A stretch of 64,000 nucleotides of DNA from Spirometra erinaceieuropaei. Lineage: Eukaryota > Platyhelminthes > Cestoda > Diphyllobothriidea > Diphyllobothriidae. The DNA lies in the NCBI GenBank assembly GCA_902702965.1, contig CACRXP010000112.1:301737-365736 (forward strand), given 5' to 3'. The notes under the pieces are model-generated. The model saw only the letters and a list, made by a program, of their open reading frames with translations. It was not told where the DNA came from and did no database searches. The position numbers and the translations under genes are program-made. Every line of letters begins with the position of its first letter. Position 1 is the first letter of the stretch. Positions 34,961 through 48,649 of the stretch are shown piece by piece.

Positions 34961-35179
34961 GGCACCGCCATCTTCCAAATACCTAAACACGCGACGCCTA
35001 TGCGATAATTACGAGTCATCTCGCGTCTTAAAGTGATGAGGGAATTCTCCACCCGAGGCCTACTCAATCGCACGCAAGTGCACCTGGACTAAGGGCTTTT
35101 TCAGGAACACAGCTTTAGTCAACTGTGGGGGAGAGTGGAGGGAACTGCGAAGCGGCCTTCACGCCATCCTCCGGTGGAT

Positions 35180-37325
35180 CTGGCGGTGGCTTTCTACACG
35201 GTGAACCGCGATGAAGTCTGGAGCCAAATATCCAAGTTCGGAGATCGAGAGCGACTATTGAGTTTCTGCACAGTTGTTTGACGTCTGTTTGTTAAGGCAG
35301 CCAAGACAGTTTACAAAGTCATTTATCATTACCGCTAGTTTGAGGATGACTGCGCGCTAAGCACGAGAAAGGAGGAGGTAATGCAGGAGAGTGGGGACAT
35401 CTTTGTCTCCGGCAACTCCAAACACGGACTTATAATCTGCGCGCACTTGACAGTGGTCATGCACTAACCGGTGCCTAATACTGATTAAATCAAACCTAGG
35501 ATTAGTGATAACGAAGCTCGTCTCACCGCAGTATATAAATTCGTTTACCTGGTGAGTATAATTTCGAGAAATGTCAAAATCGAGGACAACTCACAGGGCT
35601 GTTTTCAAGCCCTGTCAAGAATTCGGCCGACCAGGTCACCCATCTGGAACTGCCGCGATAATGAGGATATACGTGACTCTTGCCCTACCAATGTTATTGT
35701 ATGCATCGAATGCGTGTAAGATGCACGAAAGGCAGATAAGACAACTGCATCGAGTTCCCCAGTTGCCTCTAACGAATGGTAAAATGGGGTATCGGCGAAG
35801 GACCCAGGACATCAAGACTCTGAAGAGGAACTGTCGTCCTTGGTATCTACATCATACTGAGGCAGAAAAAATTACGGGGGAGAGACGATGAGCGCTTGCT
35901 GCAGCGGCAATTGTACGGGTGTTTGCAGACGATGCGGATGGAAGCATCAATACAAGGACATCCTAAAGGCCTTTCTGAAGTCAATGCAAATCAATCCTGA
36001 GACCGGAAAATGCCCCTCACGTAATCAATTATTGTAGCGCACTGTCGTAGCATCCGAGGCAGCAGTCTCCGACGCCAAGGTCGGAATAGAAGCTGGCAGG
36101 ACTGAAACGCGGCGAACAATCGACAAACACCCGGCCTCGGTCACCGTACCTACATTACCAACGGATATTTCGTTCGCGGCTTCACGTCGCCGGACAGTTC
36201 CGGGCTCATTGTAATCTTACTGGGAGTCAGGGGATGTCAGATCAACTTACGCCGCAGACAATAAGTTCGTTCCGTCGGATGACAGAAGTCAGAGAACAGT
36301 GAGGATTGATTTATCCTCTACACAGGGCAGGTTGGCGTAAGTTGACAGTTTGCTTGTGGGTCAGAATAAGAGGTGTTTGTGGGAGCAAGGGAGTAGCGGA
36401 GAGGAGTGAAGTGTTGTTCGCATGGGCCTGACATGTGCTGACCAACATGAGCAAGTAATTTGCTGAGTATTTACTCTGTGAGTAACAGGTACATGGATTC
36501 AGTCTGGGGTGCATGTGCACGTGGGGAGAAAGTTCAAGCGTGCTGAGGCGCGTCGGTCAACGTGTTGACTAGTGGCGTCTGGTTATGGACGTTGGCGGTT
36601 CTGCCGAGTTCTCCACCTTACATTCCACAGAACCTCACCAACAGCATCACTAATGCAGACACACCTGCCTTCCTGCCCTGCATTCCCATTCATCTCACCT
36701 TTCACCAGTAACCTTGAATTGGTTCCATTCTGTCCCCATGCCAACCTCACTTTCGAATCACGCATCGTTCTGGTCGGTCAGTGTTGGATCCATCAATCTG
36801 AGACGGGTGGCCCAGTGGGTGGGTTCTTAACATACATCCGCAACGCACGCTCAACTTGACCCTCACCCGAATAGTCACTGCCAAGGACGACAGAGAGGCT
36901 CGCAACAATGGAGCTCCTCAGACCATTTATGCAAGCACCCAACCCCTGCCTACATTGTAAACGGGTATTCAGGGCACGGATAAATCCCGTTCAACATTTC
37001 CGGACTCAGCGCCATTTCAACATGACCATTTAGTCCCTCCCAACACCACTGTCACTAGCAATACTGAGGACACTTGTCATCCTGTTCCATCACAAGCATC
37101 TCTCCCCCCGCCAGCGATCTAACATTGATCTCATACTGTTCCCATTGCTACCGCACCCTTGAATCCCGCCTTCACCTGACCGTTCACCCGTGGATCCATC
37201 CTACTGAGACCGGTGAGTCAGTGCCAGGAGTTCCAAAATACTCCGTCATACACATCTCGCTTGGCCCTAATCGTCCATTCCATGGGTCTAACGGTCATGT
37301 CCACGTCCATGAAAATTTTTAAGTA
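35180..37325 (+). pseudogene. Decayed RTE-like retrotransposon: reverse-transcriptase remnant and zinc-finger tail
   Basis: On the + strand, about 35165-35280 reads LAVAFYTVNRDEVWSQISKF, matching the RTE block D-L-[ST]-K-A-F-D-T-V-N-R with the catalytic Asp of the family lost. Further on, FVYLVSIISRNVKIED (35540-35590) and ALPMLLYASNACKMHERQIRQL (35670-35750) match the RTE thumb segments F-T-Y-L-G-S and L-P-x-L-L-Y-G. About 35940-36000 matches the K-D-x-L-K-x-S-L-K segment. Four degenerate C2H2-like units follow, near 36940-37010 and 36710-36800 and then 37125-37320. They have the F-x-S/A-R-I-x-L-V-x-H pattern and a linker T-E-T-G-E-[SP]-V-P-G. It has many frameshifts and is certainly dead. 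Confidence 0.7.
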
Positions 37326-40300
37326 AAAGAATATACTCCAGCCCTCGTAATAACAGCTTGCTTTGCCTACATAAGCACACCCAGGCTGCGCATGAATCTA
37401 CTCCACGACCCGCGTCGACACATCACATCACATAACCTTCTCGCAGCATGCATACGATCTACTTTGCCGGCGCCAGTTTGATAGGCGAAACGTCGCATGC
37501 CAGAAGAGACACACCCCATTTAAGACCAGCGCACTTTCTTTGCTCTTGCCTCGTACATTTGTTGCAGAAACCAGGTAATATGTGGATCCGCGTAGACGGG
37601 CTGTTAAGCACCGTTACCTAAGCCACCATTGTTCACCTCCGGTCGTCGTCACTATGTCTTGCCAGTGGCGTATGATGACTGATCGAATGGAGAGCGGGAT
37701 ATTTGCAGCTCATGTCTACTCCATTATAAACACATCTATGCTGTTCAGCCCCTCATTTTGTAACTTTGGCAATCGTTGTTTGTTATGTTCATACTGTACA
37801 TCTACGAAGTATCTCGATTCCCCTGAAATCGAATTCTCTCGGCCATATCAGGACACCTTATAAGCCAGGCTCGCATAAAAATAGATACCGCTGCCGCCAT
37901 TCGCGTAATGTTGGTGACAAAGTCAAAAAGGTTGAGTCAAATGCTTACATCTAATATTCTTTCATCAGCCGCTTATGCCAAAATTCCGGGCCTGGGCAGA
38001 CTGGAATGTGAATCCGCGTCAGCTAATCCTCGTGAATTTTAGTCACCCTGCCATTTGAGCCAATCGTACTCATTCTGTCATTCTCTTTTGGAAATACGGA
38101 AAATCGCATATTCGCATTTTCTCACAGTCCATCCTGATTGCAGAACAATCCACAAATGATTTCGCTTTGTTCTGCTGCTCTGGTCCGCGACACTCACAGA
38201 TGATCACATAATAACGAGTAGGCAGTGATCGAGGACTCTAAATTTACAGCTTCAAGGTATGGCAGAATTGGTTTGTTCTACGTCTTGCAATCAAGAGAGA
38301 TTTATTTCGCTCTGCTTCTACGGCAGATTGATGCGAAGGAGCTCCTACTTACAGTGCCATGTGTCTGAGTAAATCTATTCTTCGAGACCACTTAAGTGGT
38401 ACTGGTGACTAGATGTGTTGCACCTGGTCGGATTACCTTCTTAACTCCCTATTTGTACTTCATGCTCCCGGATCATATTTGGTATAGCCGACCTCAAGTT
38501 CAAGAGGTGTCTCGAAAATAGTCTGTGCAAGTCTGTCTCCACCAATCGCCAGGTGTGTCAGTACAAGTTTACATCCCTCAGTTGTTCTGTTCACTGGAAA
38601 ATTGTTTCGTTGGCAGATGGCACTTTCTGTAAAAGATAACGGACAAAATCGTACCAAAATATTCAAGAAGCATTAACTCTTTGGCCAGTAGACCGGCGTT
38701 TACAACGGTCACTCGCTGTATGGATAATTTATGGCTTTTCATTAATCATCTTAACTTAATTTTACTCAAAAGTGAATCGATTCCGAATAGCGTTGTTGTT
38801 TTTGACGTTACCTATGGTTGAAATAAAAGACGGGATAAGAAAAATGTCCGAACTTTTTGAAGCCTTCATTGAACTTTCTGCAACATACCAACCCAATATA
38901 TGACTATTATGAGCAGATCACCTACGCTCATCTAACTTCTCCAAAACGGGTTTCTTCTGTTTAAAAGTTTTAGGCAGAATACTGCTTAAGGTGCGAGACT
39001 CGGATTATTTCTAAAAAGCGAAGGAATTAATTGGAATCATCGCTTATCACCCCACCCCCAGACTGACGTTGTACTTTCCACAGGGCGGTCAGCTGAAGAC
39101 GCAGTTTTCCTTATCGAAAAGCGACGCAAATTTTCATTATATCGAGAAATCAGACAGGGGTTTGCAATAGGTAATTATATTATGAAGAATTGATAGAGAG
39201 ATTTAAATATGTCTTCAAACAAGAAAGATTACCTAGATTGGGACCAAATACCAATGATATTGAAGATAACATGCTGTTGTGCCATGCTTAGCAGCAAGCC
39301 GGCTTATGGTCAAGAATCTTTCCAAACAAGGAAATTGCGCCCGCTGGAAAGTGTGTGCCGAATGTTTGGAGTTATTTTTATTCTAACAAAATTGCGGACC
39401 ATAACTATTCATCCGACACGATATCCGTGGGCATTTTAATGCTGTTGTTCGATTTCTGCGCTTTGACAGTATTTATTGTTGAATGCCTCGAGCACCAAGA
39501 GGTGTCTTCACATAGACGTGCTGGCATGGATTGGGGTTGCTTTATATATACTTCACATTATGCGGTCTAAACAATTTAGAAAAAAGTACATGGGGAAACG
39601 CTAAAGGTTATCATAACCAAAATATACTCCCTATTCGTATAAAGAGGTCAGGGACATACTCCCCGCAAAAAACACATCTGTATCCTTTTTGGAAAATAAT
39701 ACTGAATTTATACGAGCCACGGACCCAGTGGAACAAAAGTTCAACGAAAGTGGTGCGATTTTTTCCAGGTTTAGTGGACATGATCGGTGGTAACCAGCAT
39801 ACAACTCTACGGTAATAAATCTTAGATTGCATTTCATACCGTTTAATGCCTGGAATTCACTTCAGATCTGTTTTCTATTTGAAGGCACTTTAACAACTAC
39901 AGCCAATGTCTCACTAGTTTCAGAACATGCTGTAAAGCGAGTGAATATCATTTTGGAAAGGGGCATGTGAATGCTGCGAAAGCAGACGTACGCTGCCCAG
40001 TTCAAACAACAGGAACAATGACAACACCTAGTATGTGCGCAGACTCACTTGAACGCCGTCTGAAATTCGAGTTTTATTTTAACTTCAGCTACAAGAACAC
40101 CTGTGAAATGCTATTCGCCAGTTGAAGTCCAGAGCCCGGCAGTTCATAGTCAAAATAAAACGCCTACTAACAGATAAAAGTAGACGTGTAATTTGCGCTC
40201 TCTTTACGCGGCGCGATTGGTTCGGCTGCCTCGATTGCTTCCTTTCCCACGCAGACAATAGGACGAATAGTTTATCGATTTTTAATTCGGTGATTTGCGT

Positions 40301-42389
40301 ACTTCTGGCTTTGACCTGACTGAGATCGGTGATGACTGCTCCTCAGCTAGATAATGTCGGATGGAACCCGCTTAAACTGAAAATATCGAATGAGAGCCTC
40401 TGAGAAGAAGACCGCTTGTTTGCTTTTTCTTTTTCTGGTAAAAGGTAACCAATCACCATTTTTCGTCGAGGTAGACTCACGCATAAGAAGTGGAAATGAT
40501 GTAAAGGTAAAACTTGGCTTGAGGTTACTTCCTTTCATATCGTTCTATGTGCTGTCCTCAAACACTCAGTCTAAAATTCGAATAGCTTCAGGAACAAAAT
40601 GAATTTTTAGTTAATAGGGTGATTCACGAAAAAACTAGTTATTCAAACAAAATAAATGCTCAGACGGTAATCAGATAGAATGAGTTTAATTTCGGAGATT
40701 AAAAACGCTGAAAAGCGGAAATTGCAGGATATAATCTGAAAGCCGGCACAAGGTCTCTTTACCACGGTCAGGAACTTTCAAGACGGAAGAATCCGGCAGT
40801 GTTTCGGCGTAGTTACAGTTCAAAAAGGACAGAACGGTATACAGTTGTGCGGTCCTAAGACTTCACTGTGCACACCCATCACTCCTACAAGACCCACGGA
40901 CAATAACCAATAGAATCGGTGGGACTGTTTAGGGCTCCTTGGAAATGTTTTTTTAACGAACACGCTTTAGTCCTTTTGATGTTAAGCCATTTGCGACGAA
41001 CACGAGGCTGCTAGTCCCAAAAGTCTACGTCATTAGGCATACGCTCATAATTTAAAAAATCTGAAAGCAAAAAAACGAGCATTTACATTGTGAATTTGCC
41101 CACGTTTTGTGCCTTTTGATGGAACGTATTGGTTTAAAATGTCACCTCCTCCAACGTTCTGAAAAATTGCTTTGATCGGAGATAAGTTTTAGTGATTTTT
41201 AAAGGAAGATTTGGCGTCTGTTATCCCTAAGCGCCTTCATGCTGACCGTTCTGGCATTCTGGTTGGGGTTCCTTAACGCCTTAGAAAAGTTCCTTAGTAG
41301 AAGACAATGACAGTTGATTAATTTCTGAGGGTAAAAATCACACTGTGACGGCCGTTAATGCACACCTGCTAAGACGGAAGCCATTCAGAGGAAAATTTGC
41401 TCAGTGTTTTGGGGTTTCCGAAATGGTCAGTTTTAAACCAAACCCCCTTCAGTTGAAAAAAAGATACAGATTATGGTAGTCCGCTCGTTCAGTTGGCGAA
41501 AGATGTGCGTTAGAGTTAGCTGTTGACGAGATAACTTCCCCACAACCAACTCTCTCAGTGATTTGCGAGTTATAGCATGCGGAACTGTAAATGACCTTTT
41601 GTTTACAATGCTAATGGGCGATTCCCCACGGACCCTTTCAAAAAATAACCTACGCAAGTGATCAAAAGTGAAAACGGTACGCACATTACGTGGCATGCTT
41701 TAGAAAGGACATGTTCAAAAAGAGTTAAATGCATTTTGTTTCTAGTTTTTATAATTTATCTGACTAAACCCTCGCTTACCATGGGACAAAAATAATTACC
41801 GTGGGCAGTCGCTCTGTTTATTTGCCGTTAAGCTTTACAGACTTGTTGTTAGGTGCGAAAATGACCAAACACAGGCAGCGCGCAGGTAAAATATCTTCCA
41901 TGAAGTAACTGAACGACGAAGCACCCATGTTTCGCTCTTATTGTTTGCAGAAGTACGCACCCTAGACCTAAAAATAAAAGTCCCTGCTTTTAAACTGTTT
42001 GTAGGGTAAATAATCGTTTACCGAAATAGTCTGCAAAGGGTCGGTGACGTCTAGGGTAAATCTGTGAAAGTTATGGTAATAGAGTCCAGACCTGCGCCGT
42101 AATATAGCAAAGTCAGAGGGATGACAATTCCTTTGTTTTTGATCTGTGTCCTCGTCTGCCGTAGAGCTTGAAATGATACCCGGTTTTTCCCCTTATTATT
42201 GACCTTAGAAGTTTTTTTTAATGCTTTGATGTTAACAAGTAGTAGCAAACTTTTTCTCATTACCTTCTATGCGTTTTCATTTTGCTCCTGAATGGCATAT
42301 TTTACGTATTATCTCCTTCATACGAACCTGCCATTGTCACATTCGCGCAAAAACTTGCCTGAATCATAGCGAGAATGCCGACAAAGAAA
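37326..42389. other. Long stretch without a supported gene
   Basis: Small open frames occur throughout (for example 39209-39439 +, 41433-41696 -) but none has a recognisable domain or paired splice sites. ACTCCCTATTTGT near 38445 repeats a segment near 32425, downstream of the CR1-like element's 3' end. It may be the tail of another copy. Confidence 0.45.
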
Positions 42390-42625
42390 AGGGAGACTGG
42401 AATGGCCATTTTTAATGTTTTGTTGTCGCCAGCCAGTCTTACTCAAACCCAGGTTCGCAACAACTGAGGCTCGAACTCGCATTTTTGGTCATCGTGCGCC
42501 GCGGGCCCGTTGTCCTGCTAGTCGCGATCTGAAATCTCAAAAATGTTGCAAGTACGCTCCCGAATGGAACTCGCTCATCCGTTGTGCCTTGGTGTTAAAT
42601 TGAGAGCCCTCGCAGGCCGTTGCAC
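42390..42625 (-). repeat. tRNA-derived SINE (minus strand)
   Basis: GACTGGAATGGCCATT (body), GAGGCTCGAACTCGCA (box B in reverse), GGGCCCGTTGTCCTGCTAGTCGCGATC (linker) and GAACTCGCTCATCCGTTGTGC (tail) occur in the same order as in the copy at 27235-27510. Confidence 0.6.
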
Positions 42626-42894
42626 TGCAACCAGTGTCATATGCGGACGGTGAATATCGACGAGGACTCAAGAAATAGATTTAGTTCTGAACGTAAATGA
42701 AGGAAGGTAACTACGCCGATTTTAGTCAATTCCGCGATTCTAGAATTGGCATCTAAATATTACGTTTTTTAATTTCCTTAGAAATTAACTACGAACTTGG
42801 AGTAGATCAGTATATTTAAAGTCTACAGGCTCAGATCAAAGTTTTTATTTGTAAATATTTGGGTCGAAGTCCAGCAGCCACAGCAACAATTTCT

Positions 42895-43042
42895 AAATTG
42901 GAGTATCTACCAGAAAACAGACTGGGAATGTTGGGGGACACACTGACCAGCCGAATCCCTCGTAGATGTGTCATGCAGCGGAAGAACATCGGCGAATCAC
43001 GTGTATATGGGCTTTTGGCTACTACCTGTGCTGTTAGTATGG
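42895..43042 (+). repeat. Remnant of the hairpin repeat seen at 63237-63426
   Basis: The segment near 42985-43042 shares AACATCGGCGAATCACGTGT, GGGCTTTTGGCT and CCTGTGCTGTTAGTATGG with the right arm of the hairpin element. The GAATCCCTCGTAG portion corresponds to part of its loop. The left arm is not recognisable. Confidence 0.5.
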
Positions 43043-43486
43043 AATTATCTCACTCTAATGTTTAAATATCTGTGGCTGTCGGATGATATCTGAAGGGTTT
43101 GACATGGTTTATTGTTTCTTCTTTCAAAAACAGGGCAGTCGGAGAATTTTAGTCCCCCCCTGAGCTTTCGCAACAAGTTGTCATCTCAAGTGAAAAGTTA
43201 TGAATTATGCCAGGTATCCATAATTATCGCCTGACTTACTTACCACGATTTTCATGCATTGAGCAAGCATTTAATTTGTATTACTCACTCGCTTGACAGT
43301 GAGAGAAAATCACTGAAAATAACTAAAACAGATCTCACTGATGACAGATATATTGATCAAACCCTGAGTATCTCGGCCGATTCGGCGTCTCTTCCTCATT
43401 GTACTAAATGTAACTACCTTTTAAGCCCCCACGACTCGTTAAAAATCTTGCGTCCATAGGGTGCTAACTACTTAAACTAACTTTAG

Positions 43487-43676
43487 ATTTCAAGGTGAGG
43501 TGGTACATGTTCCTTCTTAGTGCAATCTTCGTGCCAATTCTCATCCATGAGAGGGTGAGGCCTTTAAGGTTCGTTCTCCGGGCGCTTAAGAAACACCATG
43601 TGTGTGACGCGCACATACGAGAATTAATTTTAAAACCCCACAAGATGCACCCTCGCTCTCCGGTCATTTTGGCTTT
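43487..43676 (+). CDS. Candidate exon 1 of an unrecognised gene
   Basis: An open frame ends at a strong donor, TTT|GTAAGT, at 43676/43677 in phase 2. Upstream lies either an acceptor (TTTAG at 43482-43486) or an initiating ATG at 43507. The latter would begin with MFLLSAIFVPILI, a hydrophobic stretch that could act as a signal or anchor segment, followed by basic RVRPLRFVLRALKK. No family was recognised. The exon is richer in GC than its surroundings. The call rests on the splice match with 44518-44926. Confidence 0.4.
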
Positions 43677-44517
43677 GTAAGTTTCTTTGAACGTTATGAA
43701 CGTAGCTACTGCACAAGTTTCTCTGTTTAAAACTAATTCACATACCTAAATAGGATTCGGATAATATTTAAATAAGGTTGCTGTTGCTGATTTTGACAGT
43801 AAAACAATTGCCTTAACCATCATAGATCCCGACACAAACGATATAACCCAACCACGGATGCACGATGGATAAATGAAATATGTCGGATAACAGCAGAAGT
43901 GGGGACAACGGTAGATTGTGTGACCCCACTTCGCAACCAGTAACCCAACGCTCTTGTGGTACGGGAAAAGTAGTAAGAGGGCTTTTACGCGTGGGACATC
44001 ACCGAGGAGGGCGAGCGAAAGACATGCATAAAAACTTAAAAATAGGCAGATTTCCTCTGAAATTTCTTTTCTACGTCTACAAATATCAACGGAAGTGAGC
44101 GCATTAAATGAAAAACGAGCAATAAACGCCTCTCAATAAATAAAGGGTTATCGAATAACCCGCTACTTGCAAGTTTCCAACAGCTCAGGAACCAATGGAA
44201 CGAAATAGTTCAACTGCGGAAATAAACTGCGACGCGGAGTAGCGCATGTCAGTATTAGAGAAGCTATAAAAATACACCCTAATGAACAGAGAAAGAATTA
44301 AATAACGTAATTAAGAACGCCTCTTTGTATCGTCATAGTAAGTCAACTGACTACTGTAAAATAAAAATTTACGGATAATAAATAGAGATAATAAATAATA
44401 AATAACGATTATAGGGATAGCAGGGATAATAAATAATAAATATTTATATGTACAGTTTGTGTACAGTAATTAAACGCATTTATGGTGATAATGCTTGTTT
44501 TTCCTTCTAAAATACAG

Positions 44518-44926
44518 ACAGTCGGCTCTAGACCACAGGAACGTCAGACAATCAGAGCTTGGTTTTCTGATCAAGGCAGAGGAAATAACCGAAGCCACAA
44601 ACTCGAAGAACGTGGTAGGATGTTGCCAAACAAGGGGACTGCTACCTAATGTGGTAAAATGTCAATGTGGACGCCAAATGCGCCAGAAAGTACTGAGGCT
44701 GCACATCAAAAGATATGTGTTCCGGTGCGGCCGATGTCGAAGGAGGAAAGCTCTAGGGGTTCCGTTGTCGCATCGGGGAATATGGGCATACGTAGACGGG
44801 GTTCAGTATTGTCTGCGGTTTGGCCCTGACAGCGCTGGTCTAAAGTACGCGTGGGAAATATCCCAGTCGCAAAAAAGAATGGACAAAGAGCACATGGAGA
44901 GAACCATTCTTTCCGAAATTATGTAA
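44518..44926 (+). CDS. Candidate exon 2: zinc ribbon like ISXO2/Merlin transposases
   Basis: The acceptor TTTTTCCTTCTAAAATACAG ends at 44517. The exon starts at codon position 3, matching the phase-2 donor at 43676. It encodes CCQTRGLLPN, then CQCGRQM and RCGRCRRRK, a C-x-C...C-x2-C zinc ribbon. The spacing resembles the N-terminal leader of ISXO2/IS1016/Merlin transposases (GLLP...C-x2-CG-x-M...W-R-C). The frame runs to TAA at 44924-44926 with no DDE core. It may be a domesticated leader in a host gene or a relic of a Merlin element. Together with the preceding exon from ATG 43507 it would give about 192 residues. Confidence 0.5.
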
Positions 44927-47900
44927 ACCGTTTGAAAAAAGTTAGTGTTGTTTGTCAATACCTTTTCATTGTGGGGTTCTCTACTAGCAAAACGAGCTCG
45001 GAAGGAGCTCGCACAGAGCTGGTCTCACGGGATAGGCGAGTTCTGTTTGCGGTTGGATGTGTTTCTGAATCCGAGCTCGGTCAGAGTTCGATATAATGAA
45101 ACCAAACCGGGTCCGCTGTAAGCATGAATCCAGCTAGAGAAAGCGAGCTTCCCTTTTTACTCACTCAGTGATTCTCCTATCTTGTACCGGACCCCCCTCC
45201 TTATTAGCTTTCCCACCAGGATCCTTCAATGGAATAGTCGTGACACAATTCAATTAGAAAAGGAGTTTATAAGTATAAAAATTTGAGACACTGGAAAGGT
45301 GTTTTGATACGCTATACAAAAGGATTTCTTAGTTGTTGGGTGGTTCCGCGGTGGTCGATGGACGTTTTCAAGGGAAATCTTATGCAAGGGTAAGCGAATA
45401 TAATATGTTCTATTATATAAATATGAATATATTAATAATACGATAATATTAAAAATTGACATTAGTCGTTTGGTTGCTGGAGGCCTTATTACATTTCCGT
45501 TGGTAACGATCGTGGTCCTTCCTATGTGCATTTTTAAATGCATCTTCCAGCTTCTGCCTATCTTCATCCGCCTAAGCACGTTCTGGCACACTGCTTCCTT
45601 GGGTTTATTAAACAAGCAGTTTCAGTTTCAGTTCAAGACAAGTATGTTTTAGCTTATTATTGCAGACTTGGCTGGTGCGGAAAGCTGGGTTGGTTTCTCT
45701 CTAAGACTGATTTTCGTCGACTGTGTGTCATTTTTGCGGTCACTAACATAGGCTTGGTCTAGTATGCCTCTCAAAAACAAATAAAGCCAGCACAGCTGTT
45801 GGAAACATGACTAAACTATGAAGGTTTTGACTGAAATAAGAGTTTAAAGTGCCATGAATATTGAAATAAAAGGACACGCCCTGTTTTGACATTCTTTCTG
45901 AGAATCCGGCTGTGTTTAATGGCCGCTTGCATTAGTAACGCCCACGGGTAATGCGGGTGGATTAATACAGTCTCCATCGTCGCCTCTTCTGCAATCGTCA
46001 GTCGGTCGACTTCAGCCGCTCCGTTTGGCTGCCTGTTTGCGAACTTTACCACCCATGAGGAACTTGTTTGCCGGGGTAAGCCAGTAGATCGGTGTGCGCC
46101 TATTCCTGATAGGACACGTTATATGCGATTGTGCACTTCTTACCGGACATGCGGGGAAACATCGAATTAATCAATTCATCTAGCAGAAAACTCGAGTTAA
46201 TAAACATGGTTTTTATACCTGCACTTTATCATCCTAAATCAACCATAGTTTCGGCATAACTTTTTGAGGCCAAGGAGATGGACAGACGCACACTGTCGCA
46301 ATTTTGGAGTCAAGCGCCGTTGGAGGTAACAGGGGAAAGGACGCCGGTGGGGAGCTCTAATCTATACGGAACCCTGAGCTGTTGTGTCAGTCAGTAATAG
46401 CCTTTGCTGAGGTAGGGGGAGTGCTGCCGACAGAAGGGAAGAAACCAAGTCCCAGGAAGCAGTCGGGGAAGGGAGACGCGACCGCTGCTAGAGATAAACG
46501 CCCACGCCGGAAACAAAATAGGTGTGATTGAAGCCCGGGCATCGGACGAGATCTCAGTCAATCGATTTATCGATCTGAAGCCGGTAGTAAACGCGAGACC
46601 TGCACCATCGGCCGATGATTGGCTAGCACGCCCTATAATTGCCGCCCGTTCCGTTGTTCCTACCGCTGGATTTCTGCACGAGTTCGAGAGCTCAGAACAA
46701 AGAACTGATTTTCGGTGCTCAACCTGTTTTCTCCTAATTTTTCGTTCCCATTTTATGGGCTCTGGGCGCAAGGTCATGAGTCCTGCTCCCAGATGTCCAT
46801 GAGCTGGGTCAACCGAGGCAGGGAGAAATGTGGTTGTCCTGACGGACGCAATCTACCTGCGATGCATTCGGTCAGACTGTGAGGTCAGCGCATCTGGGAG
46901 CGTTCTCAATGTTGGGCGTGACCTTACTGCGGCAGGGCGTTGGACAAAGACGGTGGGCGGCGCGGTGGGGATAAAAGACTACGCACAATTCGATAGATGG
47001 ATCTTAGTTAATACCTACGGACTCTAGGCATTTTCAGTGGTGCCATCTTTCATGTGAAATTACTGCGACTGTCAATTGACAAGAACTCAAATGAGTGAAA
47101 GCGTGGCCACCTTACCCAGTGTTTTAAGAACCTGTTTATTGTAAACTACATATTTGATTGACATATAAAGCCTTGGGTGTAGAGAAACGTTTTTACACTT
47201 AACAGGTAGGTACACGCACCAATTCCCTCACCGTGGCTTGCATATTTAACCGTATGGGCTGTCAGTATTATGCACGGATTTTCAGTCAGCGTCACTCTCG
47301 GCATAATGATATATCCTGTAGTTAATGGAGAATGACCGTGTCCAAATGAAGAGTTTGTTATTAATTCCATAAGAATATTTTAGCGCATCACAAAATCTGT
47401 ATATGATTATTAATTCTGAATAAAACGTGTTCTTAATTGACTTAACGTTAGTTGAAAGAGAATGCTATCAAAACTTAAACAGATTTGATGGAAAGCAAAA
47501 GGGATAAGCAAGCAATCGAGACTGAACTCTTCCAACCGAGCATCTTGAGACGAAAAGTTCACTGGACAGCAAGGGAAATGACTTCGGAGCCACTATTTAT
47601 TCCAAGGCCGACCCGTCGTTCGTTGTAGCCGTCACTCTTCGCCATGTAGTTATCTCATCGCTCGCATGAGTCGCTCTGAACGTCGCAATTTCAGCATGAT
47701 CTCCCAGAGTCCGAGGAGATACACTAGGTCGGAGTATTTTATGAGATCCACGATAGAAGTGTAAAGGTTTGTCCACAGTTCATGACACTTTAGATGCAGT
47801 CGATAGGCTTCAAAGCTCAAATCTGTGATTTCTTAGTAATTCCATAATCCACGCTGTGTTTTGGAAAGGCGTTCCATTGTGTTTTGGAGCATTTGGATTT

Positions 47901-48640
47901 CACAAGGTCTATTGAGCTCGTGTAGTAAGGTGGTCTTTCACACCTGTAAAGTTCAGGTTTTGATCGCGTCAGTGCCCGGTATTTTTCTGCAGAGCAGCTA
48001 CTGCGTTATGTTGTATATCTTTTGAGGGGAAGACGAAAAATTGAGGTCGGCGCTGTTAGCATATGCGGAAATTGGTTAATGGCTTTTTCGCGGAGTATGG
48101 ATAGCTGCCTTCCAGTATCTGCGGCCTCTCTGTCAATAAGGATTCCCATGCCGACTGGGCAATGGCACAGTCTTATTGACGTGGGGACAGTTCATTGTTT
48201 TAACTGCCACAAGTAAATGATTAATCTCAAGGCGACAAGCATATCCTTGGATTTCCCTAGCTTTGCGAGTAAGCCAGTAGTTCTACATCTCCGTCAGCCT
48301 CTGTTGCACACGGTTTCAGCACCGGAAGTATGCCGCATTATGAACGTCAGTGGGTCGAGGGTAGACTGCTTGCCTCGGAAAGCAGGTGACGGAATCCCTC
48401 ATAGTTATCGTTGAGCCAGTTTTGATGCCGTTGATGTGCATAGTCAAAAGTTTCTTGTGCAATGGTCTGAAGGGCGTACTACAGTTCCCATCACTGGGCC
48501 TCAACGTAAGCACTTTCCGTTAAGCCTTTCAGTTGTTCGACTGTCAGTTACATGCGTTGGCCGAAATCTAGCCAGCTTTCAGTTGTGTCCAAAATTACAG
48601 TGTTTAACTTGATTGCTGTGTGTTTACCTTCCGGACACAT
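44927..48640. other. Intergenic repeats, no supported gene
   Basis: About 45985-46115 is the partner of the repeat at 14410-14550. About 46430-46500 resembles the sequence at 30130-30190 next to the Penelope-like 3' end (GGAAGCAGTCGGGGAAGGGAG against GGAAACAGTCGTGAAAAAGGAG). Other open frames here show no family features. Confidence 0.4.
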
Positions 48641-48649
48641 ATGGGGGCG

